The notes below the pieces were generated by a model. The model was not told the origin of the DNA. It saw only the letters and a list, made by a program, of their open reading frames with translations, and did no database searches. A program made the translations under genes and the position numbers. This document shows positions 19,857 to 30,100 of a stretch of DNA of 64,000 nucleotides, piece by piece. This stretch comes from ZC4RG25 sp023428365 (lineage in GTDB: Bacteria; Pseudomonadota; Alphaproteobacteria; Rhizobiales; Hyphomicrobiaceae). The stretch is from positions 1 to 64,000 of the forward strand of contig JBNOAI010000008.1 in the NCBI GenBank assembly GCA_050283925.1. The letters run 5' to 3'. The stretch's first letter is position 1, and the number at the start of each line of letters is the position of its first letter.

Positions 19857-20567
19857 CTTTATCTGACCTCCCACCAGAGACCGCGTTGGTCGCATCTTTA
19901 ACCCACCATGCACAGAATCCGTTCTCCCCATGGGGATCATTGGCTAGATGGTCGCAACGACCAAGCTGATCTTCTCGTGCTGCGATCCTGGCTCAGATCG
20001 CTTTGATACGTACTCAGCACATCTCAACATCTGCATGGCTGTGTCCCTAGCTCCTTCTACGGAGAACTCAAATGATGCGTCATGCTTTCGCTCCACAGCA
20101 ATGTCGCAACAACGTTCGGCGTCATCAAAGCAGGATGAACCTCGATTTCGACACAGGATGCGTTACCAGAGGGGCGGCCCGTCCGCTTGCGGCCTGCAAA
20201 TCTCGTAACACTTGATCTCAAATGCGAAGAGCGCTGTCGCGCGAGTGCCAATAGATCATCCCTGGTCAAGCTGATTTCCCGCTAAACGAGAATTTTCCCT
20301 GATTCGCTGGACCAGTTTGCGAGAGCAGGTCGCTTTCGGCCAGCATCTGGTCTGGCCGGAGCGCAGTGTCGGCGAGATCGGATGCTGGCGGCAAGATCGC
20401 TTCTGGTGCTGGCGCCCGATAATCGCTCGTCCACAATGATTGGCACCTTCATAGACGGGCATCATGCATAAGGTCGTCGGTCCGGCGCGGCCTACGGCTG
20501 TAGGATTGACGTCTAGAATCCAAACATCATTTGGGGAAAAAGGCAAACCTCTCGGTCGGTGACCGCA
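19857..20567. other. Intergenic stretch between the AsnB-like gene and kpsC
   Basis: About 710 bases with no gene I can support. A minus-strand frame between about 20270 and 20440 has coding-like composition (APEAILPPASDLADTALRP) but neither a start nor a recognisable family, and could be scrap of a lost gene. The promoter of the AsnB-like gene is expected just right of 19856. Confidence 0.35.
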
Positions 20568-21590
20568 TTATGGGCAGAGCCGACTCCGCTCGCTGATCAT
20601 CCACGCCACCGCATTTTCGAACGAAATCTGTTTGCGGGTCATGGGTGAGATGTAGCGTGAATAGTCAAAATAGATTGCAGCAAAGAGTTGCTCAAGTGTC
20701 GGATGGGCCTGACGCCGCGAGATCGGCTTGCGATCATCCGTGAGCCCCCAACCCGCGTAAAACGGCAAGCCGAAGCAAATCACGTGCTTGCGTGCGATCA
20801 AAGATTCCAAGCCAAGCTGGCTCGTCACCACGTAGACCTTGTCGACAGCCTCGATGAGGGACCACGGATTCACGTCAAAATTGACAAGGCGCAGATCCGG
20901 ATCAGAGAGATGGGTGAGGTATCCCTTTTTCCGCTTCGAGACGACCTCGGGGTGAAGCTTGACGATGATCTCGGCGCCGGGGTTCTCTGCCTTCGCAGCC
21001 GTCAGCATCTTCGTGAATGTCTTGGCTGTGGCAGCGCCATACGCAACCGAACAGTCCCCTACAGTTTGATCGACCACAAGGACACGCCCCTTGCGGCGCC
21101 CCTCGTCCAAACCCAGTTCCGTGGGCGTAAGCATTGGGCAATGATTATACTTGGAGATGGCGCGCGATCTCAGGGCGTCGATACCTGCAGCAGCACGCTG
21201 CAGCCGCTCCTCCTCGAAATTCTTGGCAGAAGCGTCGATGAAAGCCTCCAGATCCGAGGCACCGCTGGCGTCGTAATGAACACCAGATCGATCCAGAACG
21301 AGTGAAAGAGGTGCACTTTTCGCCCCCGGATACACTGAGCGAATGAAGCCATCTTCCAGCGCGAGATACTCAGTGTCCGTCCGTTTTGAGAGGGCGCGCG
21401 CGTGTCTGGATGTCGGCTTTAGTCCCCATCCAGCAACACAGCCGAACTCTGGAAACCGCAATGGCGGCATCCACCGGACCGGCTCCATTCCGGTAATTTC
21501 TCGGACTGCATCACGCAGCTGCCAAACCCCCGAAGACAGGATGGCAACTTGCCTGCTTGCCTCTGTCACCTTAGGTGACCCCCCGCCCAT
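20568..21590 (-). CDS. kpsC: Capsule beta-Kdo transferase, KpsC N-terminal half as a separate gene
   Basis: The 340 residues align in outline with the first half of E. coli KpsC (GT99 module): SSGVW at 19-23, GWGLKPTSR, LEDGFIRSVYPG at 78-89, LSLVLDRSGVHYDASG at 95-110, VVDQTVGDCSVAYG at 172-185, VKLHPEV at 210-216, TSQLGLESL and CFGLPFYAGWGLTDDR at 272-287. In full-length KpsC the N-terminal module adds beta-2,4-linked Kdo and the C-terminal module beta-2,7-linked Kdo to build the linker that joins capsule to phosphatidylglycerol at the inner membrane. Here the protein ends after the first module; the second is encoded separately at 24618-25760. The Q-T-x-x-D-x-S-V motif, rather than P-G-Q-x-x-D-D-A-S, identifies this half. 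The ATG at 21590 follows a TAGGGA. Confidence 0.85.
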   Translation of the reverse strand: MGGGSPKVTEASRQVAILSSGVWQLRDAVREITGMEPVRWMPPLRFPEFGCVAGWGLKPTSRHARALSKRTDTEYLALEDGFIRSVYPGAKSAPLSLVLDRSGVHYDASGASDLEAFIDASAKNFEEERLQRAAAGIDALRSRAISKYNHCPMLTPTELGLDEGRRKGRVLVVDQTVGDCSVAYGAATAKTFTKMLTAAKAENPGAEIIVKLHPEVVSKRKKGYLTHLSDPDLRLVNFDVNPWSLIEAVDKVYVVTSQLGLESLIARKHVICFGLPFYAGWGLTDDRKPISRRQAHPTLEQLFAAIYFDYSRYISPMTRKQISFENAVAWMISERSRLCP

Positions 21591-22010
21591 AGTCCCTACT
21601 ATTCAACGCTCCGCAAAGGATGTGATCTGCAGCCTACGGATAACGTCCCCTCCCCTCCGTCTAGCAATCCATCGCTCTTTCACCAAGTGGCTAAGCCGCT
21701 CAAGAAGCGCTAACCCACAGAGCGTTGCGGATATGGCACTCAACTGTGCAAAACTTCGCGCGCTTCGCTCCCCTGCCCCAATAGCGGGAAAAGGAGCCTC
21801 TCGCACAACAATTAGGACGACATCGGATCGTTGCCATGCAGGCACACTTATCCCCGGCATCCTCTCCGCCCGGTCTCAAACCATGGACACTTCGGCCGGG
21901 ATCGGAGATAGTCTGCGCGTGTTTACGGACGTGCGAGCAATACCTCCGTCCAGTTACTTTGAAATGCTGTTGGAATTTCTGTTTTCCACCTTGGGGAGCG
22001 GCGGTACGGA
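21591..22010. promoter_or_regulatory. Divergent promoter region between kpsC (N half) and the kpsD-like gene
   Basis: A 420-base region between divergently transcribed capsule genes; both promoters must lie here. Small overlapping frames in it have no recognisable family. A GGCGGTAC at 22000-22007 resembles the first bases of the ops/JUMPstart element of E. coli capsule operons, but the match is short and lies at the start codon, so I do not call it. I could not place -35/-10 boxes confidently. Confidence 0.35.
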
Positions 22011-23177
22011 GTGGGGCCTTACCGGACCACAACCTGGACTTTCAGCACCATTGGGATGCTCGCATGGCTGATCGCCGTCTCGAGCGTTCTGATGGCCTGC
22101 TCGTTCGTGCCGCGCGAGGGTCCGCTCGCCATCGAGATAGAACGTCAGGGAGAGGACAATGACTATGTCGTTGTCGATGTGAACTCCCAGATCGTTCAAA
22201 TCCTTGGGAATCTTCACCCGGTCGGCCTGAGCCGCCGCTTCACGGCCGACACCAAGCTCGCTCCGGCATCAACCATCGGTGTCGGCGACGAACTCGCGGT
22301 TACAATTTGGGAAGCTGGCGAGGGCGGCCTGTTCTCGAACCAGCAGTCGAAGAGCGCAGCTTTCCCAAGCGTCGTGGTCGATCGCGCGGGCAAGATCTCC
22401 CTGCCCTATGCGGGCATCATTCAGGTTGCTGGCAAAACACCGAAGTCTGTACAGGATCAGGTTGTAGATCGCTTGGCATCGCAGGCCATCCAACCCCAGG
22501 TGATGGTCAACATCGTCAAGAACGAACACAACACCGTAGTATTGAGCGGCGACGTTGCAAAACCCGGCCGCTATCCCATCGCTCTCAAAGGTGATCGTAT
22601 CCTAGATGTTGTAGCGTCCGCAGGCGGAACGAAGTTTCCGGCGCGAGAAACGTACGTCACGATGATCCGTGGCAACACCACGGGAATGCAACTCGTCAAA
22701 AACGTCATCGATGACCCGGCTGAGAACGTTTACGTCGTCCGTGGAGACCGCATCTACCTCAGCCACGATCCAAAACGCTATACCGTCCTTGGCGCGGTGA
22801 CGAAGCCGGGCATCTATGTGTTCGATGCCTCTCACGTCAACGTTCTTGAAGCCGTTGCCAGCGCGGGCGGATTACTCGACGAGCGGGCAGATTCATCCGG
22901 GCTATTCGTCTTCCGGTACGAACATCCGGACATGTTGAACAGCATCGGCGTTCCCTATACGAAAATGGTCAATGGGCGCGTGCCAACGATCTACCGGATC
23001 GATATGTCCCACGCGCGGTCCTACTTCTACGCCCAATCGTTCCTCCTGCAGGACAAGGATTCCGTGTTCGTTTCGAACGCGAAGGCTGTTGAGGTCGGCA
23101 AGGTTCTGAAGCTGATCAATCTCGGTACATCGTCGGTCGGGAACATCGTTGGGGCAGGCCGCCGGTTCAACGATTGA
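22011..23177 (+). CDS. kpsD: Polysaccharide export lipoprotein, KpsD/Wza family
   Basis: A 388-residue outer-membrane auxiliary (OMA) export protein. The N-terminus has a lipoprotein signal: after an Arg-containing stretch, GMLAWLIAVSSVLMAC ends at the lipobox Cys (residue 30 from the GTG). The Poly_export domain follows at about 85-180 (TIGVGDELAVTIWEAG, SVVVDRAGKISLPYAG), then two SLBB-type beta-grasp repeats (VVLSGDVAKPGRYPI and YTVLGAVTKPGIYVF). Such proteins form the periplasm-to-surface channel with KpsE. The GTG at 22011 gives the signal peptide its positive charge; the ATG at 22056 would remove it. It converges with kpsS (56-base gap). Assignment to KpsD rather than Wza is by locus context. 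Confidence 0.85.
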   Translation: MGPYRTTTWTFSTIGMLAWLIAVSSVLMACSFVPREGPLAIEIERQGEDNDYVVVDVNSQIVQILGNLHPVGLSRRFTADTKLAPASTIGVGDELAVTIWEAGEGGLFSNQQSKSAAFPSVVVDRAGKISLPYAGIIQVAGKTPKSVQDQVVDRLASQAIQPQVMVNIVKNEHNTVVLSGDVAKPGRYPIALKGDRILDVVASAGGTKFPARETYVTMIRGNTTGMQLVKNVIDDPAENVYVVRGDRIYLSHDPKRYTVLGAVTKPGIYVFDASHVNVLEAVASAGGLLDERADSSGLFVFRYEHPDMLNSIGVPYTKMVNGRVPTIYRIDMSHARSYFYAQSFLLQDKDSVFVSNAKAVEVGKVLKLINLGTSSVGNIVGAGRRFND

Positions 23178-23233
23178 GCCACTCTCTGTTGGCTTGCGCC
23201 TGAGCAAGTCCACGTTCCATCAGATAGACAAGG

Positions 23234-24544
23234 TCAAACAACGGAGCGTGAGTTCAACCGCGGTGGCGGATCGACAAACGCTCCGTGGCCATTGACACTT
23301 CCCATCGTCAACCGCTCAACGAAGACCTTGATCGCTGCTTTGCGACCTTCCCGTGAAAAGAAGTCGCCCCGGACCTGAATGGTCCCAGCCAAAGCCCGCA
23401 CGAGCGCATCAACTAACTCGGCGTCCGGCTGCGTCGGCGATGTCCAGAATGTATCCAGGGAGCCCTGATGGGTGAGCCCCTCGATATCGAACAACGCCGT
23501 CCCTAGCACCTTCACTGATCCCCCTGAAACCAACGCATGCATTCCCACCGTGCTGTTGATCGTGATTGTCCCGCACGCGTGATCCAGGAGAACTGCAAGG
23601 TCACCGCCCTCGATGTAGGCAACACGGTCGGCCACGCCCGCAGCAGTGGCAGCCTTCTTGATATGCTTCGGCCAATTCTCCCCGCCGTTATCCAGAGGAT
23701 GGCACTTGAGGACCAACCGGTCGTCGGCAGCGGCATGGGTAGCGAATGACGCGATCACAGCCCGGATGGCATCCGACTGGTGGGCGAACTCGGCATTCGA
23801 ACGCAGCTGATAGTCATTCTGAAGCTGCAGGGGAAAAAGGAAGAACCGACATCGATCATCGACCAATCGCTTGACGACGTCCTGCGCTTCCGCCTTTGCC
23901 TGCCCTGCCCGGATCTGCTTTGGAACCCCGGTCAGATACTCAACAATCGGGTTGTAGTAGCGATCAGCCTGATAGCGCGGGAAGGTGAAGTGGAGAAAGT
24001 AGATTGAGAGGTTGTAGAAGATCTCGTGCGTCAACTCGCCCGACATCGTGTAGTGAAACCGCGGCTTAGCTTCGGGCCGGAGGAACTTCGCGCCGATCGC
24101 ACGTATGGCGTCGGGATCGGCGGGAAAATGGGAACGCCCCGTCATGCCACCGCGCTCAAGCGTGATCCAATCCGGCCTCAGATATCCGAATTCGTAGGCA
24201 TAGGTGTGCACACCAAGCGACGCAGCAACATCGGCGGCGATACGGTGATAGGGACGGCTATCACCGTAGTAGATGACCCCTGTCACCTTTTCCTGAACGA
24301 TCAACCGTTTGAGGAATTCCGGCCATTGTGCGAGTGATCCGCGATAGTTGATTGCGGGACGACGGAACCAGTAAAGCCAATCGCCCGCGCAAAAGTTCAC
24401 GCGCAGAGCTCGACATCCGGCATCCTCGAGCGCCGTAGCGAGATCACGGGCGAATCCCGACGGATGCCCCTGCAGGAACAGAAAGGTCTGACCGCCACCG
24501 CCGCGCAGATCGGAACTCGCAGCCGTGCCTCCAATAGGGTTCAT
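23234..24544 (-). CDS. kpsS: Capsule polysaccharide biosynthesis protein KpsS (first beta-Kdo transferase)
   Basis: A 436-residue cytoplasmic protein with the KpsS layout: FLFLQGHPSGFARDLATAL near residue 20, VNFCAGDWLYWF, YYGDSRPYHRIAADVA at about 104-119, YAYEFGYLRPDWITLERGG, a HYTMSGELTHEIFYNL segment, FFLFPLQLQNDYQLR, LKCHPLDNG and TINSTVGMHALVSG. In E. coli KpsS adds the first Kdo to (lyso)phosphatidylglycerol, and KpsC then elongates the linker. The ATG at 24544 is the only start that fits. The gene follows the C-terminal kpsC half by 73 bases and ends the minus-strand operon PKS - oxoamine synthase - kpsC half - kpsS. Confidence 0.85.
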   Translation of the reverse strand: MNPIGGTAASSDLRGGGGQTFLFLQGHPSGFARDLATALEDAGCRALRVNFCAGDWLYWFRRPAINYRGSLAQWPEFLKRLIVQEKVTGVIYYGDSRPYHRIAADVAASLGVHTYAYEFGYLRPDWITLERGGMTGRSHFPADPDAIRAIGAKFLRPEAKPRFHYTMSGELTHEIFYNLSIYFLHFTFPRYQADRYYNPIVEYLTGVPKQIRAGQAKAEAQDVVKRLVDDRCRFFLFPLQLQNDYQLRSNAEFAHQSDAIRAVIASFATHAAADDRLVLKCHPLDNGGENWPKHIKKAATAAGVADRVAYIEGGDLAVLLDHACGTITINSTVGMHALVSGGSVKVLGTALFDIEGLTHQGSLDTFWTSPTQPDAELVDALVRALAGTIQVRGDFFSREGRKAAIKVFVERLTMGSVNGHGAFVDPPPRLNSRSVV

Positions 24545-24617
24545 GTTATCCGGCGGTTTGATCAGGATTGATTGCCTCGATGACCTTCAGGCGACGTCGA
24601 GTGCCACCCGATATTGT

Positions 24618-25760
24618 TCAGACCGCGAACCGTTCATACAGGCGCGCGATATGCCTCAAGCCTGTATTGCGGACATGATGCCACCGCTCCTTTCGCTGCT
24701 GGACCAGCGACTGGATCAGTTCGTGAATGCTGCACACTTTGCGCGAAACCGGGTCCACGTGGCGGGTGTAAATCGAAAATGCGATGTAGGTCAGCTCGTC
24801 GATTGTGCGTATGCGCGATCGCCTTCGCGTCTGAACAAGATCGTTTGTCAGCCCCCATCCTGCATAGAACGGCAGACCGTGAGGGGTCGCAGCCTTGCCT
24901 CTGAGCAGCGCCTCGAACCCCACCAGCGAGGAAATCGTCTCCACCCGATCGCAGCGATCAATCAGGGACAGAATGTCCACATCGCCGACAACGTGATCGG
25001 CATACCTTTCGACGTCGAGCGCGGATATGGCTCCATGACGTAGTCCAAAACGGACATCTGGATGGGTCTTATAGACGATATACGCATTCGGATTGCGCGC
25101 TCGTACCTGTCGCAGCAATTGAACGTTGATGTTCTCGGCGCCTGCCGTGTCGATGGTCGATGATGTTGTCAGCTTGATCGACGCATCGTCCGCGACTTGC
25201 CCTGGAACGAGAACGATTTCGCGGTTCTTCGGCAACACATCATGCCAAGCCTTGCCGCGAAGATTGTACTTCGACAGGCGGGCAGCAACGATCTCTCGGC
25301 GGATGGCGGCTCCATCTTGGCGCTGGTCATCGCCCAGCTCCATCGTTTCAAGCAGCACTTCTAAGTCACTCGGCCGTGTCGCGTCGTAGTAGATGCCGCG
25401 CCTATCGACGGCCAGAGAAGCTGCAGGCACGAACCCGGCCCCCAGTCCGATCGAGCGAATGAACCCGTCTTCGACACGGAGCAGCGGGATGCCGTTGTCT
25501 GCGCACATCGCCTCGTGCTGCTTTGTCAGCCGCGCTGACCAAGCGATGACACGGCCTCCGGATCGCTGCGCCCGTGCGACGGCGTCATCGAAGCTCGCGC
25601 AGAATACCGGTTTTCCCGCGGCCACAGTGAAGAGAGACGTGATGGCCGCATGGTTCCACGGCATGACGCCCGCGACGAACGCCCGGGCGTGGTCACTATC
25701 TATTGTCCTGCCAGCGGATGTGGGAGCCTCAATCTTCTGCTGCGGCATGATCCCACTCAC
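24618..25760 (-). CDS. kpsC: Capsule beta-Kdo transferase, KpsC C-terminal half as a separate gene
   Basis: The 380 residues match the second half of E. coli KpsC (GT107-type module): VIAWSARLTKQHE, VEDGFIRSIGLGAGFVP at 96-112, LAVDRRGIYYDATRPSDLE at 116-134, LVPGQVADDASI at 184-195, YIVYKTHPDV at 227-236, SSLVGFEALLRGK and HGLPFYAGWGLTND. In the fused enzyme this half adds beta-2,7-linked Kdo. The start is a GTG at 25760 that overlaps the TGA of the oxoamine synthase by four bases (GTGA), implying translational coupling; an ATG lies at 25748. It is separated from the first half (20568-21590) by kpsS and the kpsD-like gene, so the KpsC function is reconstituted from two unlinked chains. Confidence 0.85.
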   Translation of the reverse strand: MSGIMPQQKIEAPTSAGRTIDSDHARAFVAGVMPWNHAAITSLFTVAAGKPVFCASFDDAVARAQRSGGRVIAWSARLTKQHEAMCADNGIPLLRVEDGFIRSIGLGAGFVPAASLAVDRRGIYYDATRPSDLEVLLETMELGDDQRQDGAAIRREIVAARLSKYNLRGKAWHDVLPKNREIVLVPGQVADDASIKLTTSSTIDTAGAENINVQLLRQVRARNPNAYIVYKTHPDVRFGLRHGAISALDVERYADHVVGDVDILSLIDRCDRVETISSLVGFEALLRGKAATPHGLPFYAGWGLTNDLVQTRRRSRIRTIDELTYIAFSIYTRHVDPVSRKVCSIHELIQSLVQQRKERWHHVRNTGLRHIARLYERFAV

Positions 25761-27151
25761 GCCTCGCCATCTTTAATCCCGAGCCCGACGCGCGCGACGG
25801 CGGTAGCCGTTTTCAGCCCGAAATTTTCCCGGTTCATATTATCCAGCTCTTCACGCGTGATCCGCACTGCGACACGGATTTGCTCGACGGTATGTTCGCT
25901 TGTTAGAAAAAAACGCAACCGCGCACCGCGCATGGGAACCGCCGGATAGGTCACCGGAATGGTGTTGATACCGCGCTCGAACAAACGCTCCGCGAGCTTC
26001 GCAGCTCGCATCGAGTCGCCGATCAAGACGACGTCAACGGCATAACCGGCACTCAAACCAACATCGAGTTCCGATTTGCGGCATTCATCGATGAAAAGTG
26101 CGCCATTTTCCTGGAGTGCGGCAACCCGTTGCGGCTCAGCCAGCATCATGCGCAAAGCTGCCAACGCGGCAGCTGCCACAGGCGGCGACATCCCGACACT
26201 GAACATGAATGCGGAGGCGTGAAACCTGAGGACCTCGATGAGTTCACTGCATCCTGCGATATACCCCCCGCACCCGCTCAACGTCTTGCTGAGCGTGCCC
26301 ATCCATATATCGACCTCTGCGGGCGCAGTGCCAAAGTGCTCAAACACGCCGCGGCCCGTCGCACCAAGCACGCCGAGCGAATGTGCTTCATCGACCATCA
26401 GCCATGCGCCATATCGCGTTTTTAGCTCGATGAGCTCGGGAAGGAGCGCGATATCCCCATCCATGGAATACAGGCCCTCGACGACGATCAGCACGCGCTC
26501 ATACTTGTGCCGTACGTCCTTCAGGATGGCTTCGAGCGCGGCAACGTCGTTGTGCGGAAAACTCTTCCGCGCCGCGCCGCTGAGCCGCGATCCGAGCACA
26601 ATGCTGTTGTGGCAAAGCGCATCGAACAGCAGCAAATCGCCCTTATCTAAAAGTTCGCCGACGACCGACACGTTGGTGCCGTGGCCGCTGACGAAGGTAA
26701 GCGCATCCTCCGTCTGATACAGGTCGGCCAGCTCACGCTCCAATTCGCGATGCAGCGGCCGATCACCAGCCGTCGGACGGCTGGCGGACACGGACGTACC
26801 GTAGACATCGATTGCCGCTTTGGCTGCCGCGCTGACCTCCGGCGCGCCGTTGAGACCGAGATAGTCGTAGGAGACAAAATTCAGATAGGAGCGACCATTG
26901 ATCTCGCACGTCGCTCCCGAACGGCCCTCATGCAGCCTGAAAAACGGGCTTTGCACATCCATAATGTCGGCAATCGCGCGATGCCGTTTCATTTCGCGAG
27001 CTGCGGGAAGGGTCGAGAAATCCGTGTGATCCGAATAGCGCGCGAGCGGCGCTGCCGCCTTTATGGCCTGACGTCCGCGACTGGCCATGCTCTGCGCAAG
27101 ATCAAGCATCGCGCTGCGTGAAAGACGTGGTCTCGGGCGTCCTTCGCTCAT
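25757..27151 (-). CDS. rkpG: PLP-dependent alpha-oxoamine synthase, RkpG-like
   Basis: A 464-residue member of the AONS family (KBL, BioF, HemA, serine palmitoyltransferase). Seen: NFVSYDYLGL near residue 91, TFVSGHGTN, the PLP-ring Asp in MVDEAHSLGVLG (D254, H257), and the Schiff-base Lys in GTLSKTLSGCGGY (K289). The first 60 residues are a basic extension not found in BioF. These enzymes condense an acyl thioester with an amino acid, losing CO2. It overlaps the PKS stop by four bases (ATGA) and the kpsC half start by four. The order PKS-then-AONS matches rkpA-rkpG of Sinorhizobium, and recalls PKS-release AONS enzymes such as those for fumonisin, so it may off-load the PKS chain. The amino-acid substrate cannot be inferred. 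Confidence 0.85.
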   Translation of the reverse strand: MSEGRPRPRLSRSAMLDLAQSMASRGRQAIKAAAPLARYSDHTDFSTLPAAREMKRHRAIADIMDVQSPFFRLHEGRSGATCEINGRSYLNFVSYDYLGLNGAPEVSAAAKAAIDVYGTSVSASRPTAGDRPLHRELERELADLYQTEDALTFVSGHGTNVSVVGELLDKGDLLLFDALCHNSIVLGSRLSGAARKSFPHNDVAALEAILKDVRHKYERVLIVVEGLYSMDGDIALLPELIELKTRYGAWLMVDEAHSLGVLGATGRGVFEHFGTAPAEVDIWMGTLSKTLSGCGGYIAGCSELIEVLRFHASAFMFSVGMSPPVAAAALAALRMMLAEPQRVAALQENGALFIDECRKSELDVGLSAGYAVDVVLIGDSMRAAKLAERLFERGINTIPVTYPAVPMRGARLRFFLTSEHTVEQIRVAVRITREELDNMNRENFGLKTATAVARVGLGIKDGEA

Positions 27152-30100
27152 GATACGCGCCTCTGCTGGAGCGCCGCTTCACGCTCGCTCACCTGTTCAG
27201 CAAATGCGTGCAGCTGGTCGATCTCGATCTCCTCGACAACGTGCTTCGAGAGAAGGTCCATGCCTTCCGCGATATCTCCTTCATCGTCGTGAGAAGCGCC
27301 TCTCAGTTTCGCCGCGATATGCTCAGCGATATCGTTGATCGTCGTGCCATCCGACATTGAGATGCCCATAATATCGACGGAAATCTCCCGTTCCACGGCC
27401 ATGCGGAGTTCGAGGCCCATGAGAGAGTCCATCCCAAGCTCCGACAGCGATCTCTTGGGATTGATGTCCTGCGGCGGCATGCGGAAAATCGCCGCGACTT
27501 CGTTCGTCAGATACTCTGCAACCAGTTTTTTGGCGGCCTGATCATCGAGCCCTTTGACAGCGTTACGCAGGTCGCCGCGTCCGTCTGCACCCGCCACCGT
27601 CCCTTTCGCTTCACGGCTAATGATCTCATAGGCGGGCGTGCTCATGATGTGCAGGAAGTCCCGCGCCATGCCCCAGTTCATGGCCGCAAGCGCGACGTTC
27701 GTCAGTGTTATTCCGCAATCCGGCCGGATCAGAACGCGTGCCAGCAAATCCAGACCATCGCGCGCCGTGAACCTCTGACCACCGGTATGCCGGGCCAATG
27801 ATTCCGCCGTGTTCTTCTGACGCGTGAGAATGCCGACGTCCGTAATCGCGCCCCATGCGACGGCCAAGGCTGTATGTCCCTCCGCGGCACGTCGCCGGGC
27901 CAGACCATCGAGATAACCATTGGCGGCCACGTAGCTCGCCTGCCCGGGATTGCCGAACATGGCCGCCGCCGAGGAGAACATGATGAAATAATCGAGGTTG
28001 TCGTTTCGCGTGAGATGATCGAGGTTCTGCGCACCAACGACTTTTGGCGCGAGTACCTTGTCTAGTCTCTGCCGACTCAGCGACTGGATCAGGCAATCAT
28101 CGAGCACCATCGCCGTATGGGCGATACCCGCGATCCTGCCTCGCTGCCGGATGTCGGATAGCAACGCACCGACGGCGTCGCGATCTGTGACATCGCAAGT
28201 CGCGACGCGAAGTGCCACGCCACGCTCCGCGAGGCTTTTCGTCAATCCGTCGAGCTTCTCTCGTTCGCCGCCTGAACGGCTGACCAGAACGACATCCCGC
28301 GCGCCCCGATCAGCAAGCCAGTGGGCAAATTCAAGACCGAAACCGCCGGTGCCACCGAAGACGACGTGAGCACCGATGTCGGAAGCTCGAAACTCCGAGA
28401 CGGTATCTTCCTGTCCGCAATCCGGCTTCGGGGCCTCGACCAGAATTTTGCCGATATGCCCGGACTTTTGCATTAGGCGGAAGGCATCGACCACGTCATC
28501 ACTTTTGAATGCCCGATACGGCAATGCCACGAATGCGCCGTCGTTGAATCCCGATACGAGCCCTTCGAACACCTCCTGCGCGACGGCAGGTTGATGTGTG
28601 AGAAGTTGATCGGCATCGACACCGAAATAGGAAACGTTGCGGCGGAACGGCCTCAAGCCGACCTTGGTATTAGCGTAGAAATCGCGCTTGCCCAGCTCGA
28701 TGAAGCGGCCAAACGGCCGTACTAGCTCAAGGCTGCGCTCCATCGCTTCGCCCGCCAGCGAGTTCAGAACGACATTGACGCCGCTACCGGTGATCGCCCG
28801 CACCTGATCAACGAAATCCAGCGAACGCGTATCCAGCACGTTGTCGGCGCCGAACATCTTCAGCAGGCCGCGCTTTTCGTCGGTGCCTGCCGTCGCGATG
28901 ATTTGCGCACCATGACGTTTTGCGACCTGAACAGCGGCAAGCCCAACACCACCTGCGGCCCCGTGAATGAGCACCCACTCGCCTGTCCGAATGCGGGCCA
29001 GGTGCTCGAGCGCGTAGCAGGCCGTCAAGAATGCAACGGGAATTGTCGCGGCGTCGCGTAGCGCCACAGCCTGCGGCGCGGCAGCGACGGCACGAGCACT
29101 GACGGTGACATGCGACGCGAAGCAAGCGGGCGCCATAGCGATCACGCTATCGCCCGCCACGAGCTGCGTTACACCTTCCCCGACACGCACCACGCGCCCG
29201 GAGCACTCAAAGCCGACGGTCGGGCCTGCAAAGCCGTCCTCCAGCGCCTCTTCCGGAAGCAGACCGAGAGACCACATCACATCGCGGAAGTTCAATCCGG
29301 CATAGGCCACTTCGATTTCGACTTCGCCCTGTCCGGGGGCCTGCCGCACCCGTTTCACCCACGTCAGTTCGTCGAGATTGCCAAACTGTGTCTGGGTCAG
29401 GACCGTGGCGTTGTCTTCCGCTGCCGTCTCGCCCGCCAGCTCTTGCCCACCGACTGCATTGGGCAGCCCTCGGCGTACTTGAAGTCCAATTGCCGCATCG
29501 CCCGTCAGCACCAGTTCGCGAAGCTGTCCCGGCGCGCGAAGTAGGTCAGCCAACCGAGCCGCCTTCTTGCTACCGGTCAGTTTCTCCGAGAAATCGACCA
29601 AGCGGATATCGAGTTTTCCGAATTCATTGATCGCGGTCCGTCCATACGACCAGACGCCGGTTTGCACTGGGCACGATGAACCGAGATCAACAAGGCTGCG
29701 TGCCCCACCTTCCGCAACGATCCAGAGCCGAGCAGGACGATCACCCAGCGCGTTGAGCAAGATTGTCAGTTCGTCCGTACGGCTGGACAGCGCCGTCATA
29801 TGGTCGTCGCCTGAAACAGGATCGCTCTGCGATGCATAAACGATGTCGATGAGACCGGGACCGTCCTCCCTGGCGGCGATGATGGCGTTCAAATCCGTTT
29901 CGGCCGACGGGATGTGACCGCCATTCGCCTTGGTCTTTTTCTTGCTCTGCCCCCTTGGACGCAGGTTGATCACCTTCGCCATGAACCCCTCGGCATCGAA
30001 AGCCCGCTGCATCGCGGCTTCTGCGCGTGATTTTCCGCCACTGCACAGGATGACAACGGACGGCCTGATGCTGGCAACGTCACTCAATTTGTCGTCGATG

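Noticed and set aside
20256..20546. Minus-strand frame of 96 codons upstream of kpsC, possible transposase scrap
   Set aside because: No transposase motif can be read; a neighbouring frame looks as coding-like, so no call is justified.
22000..22007. GGCGGTAC resembling the ops/JUMPstart element of capsule operons
   Set aside because: Only the first seven bases fit, it lies at the start codon rather than in a leader, and a chance match is likely.
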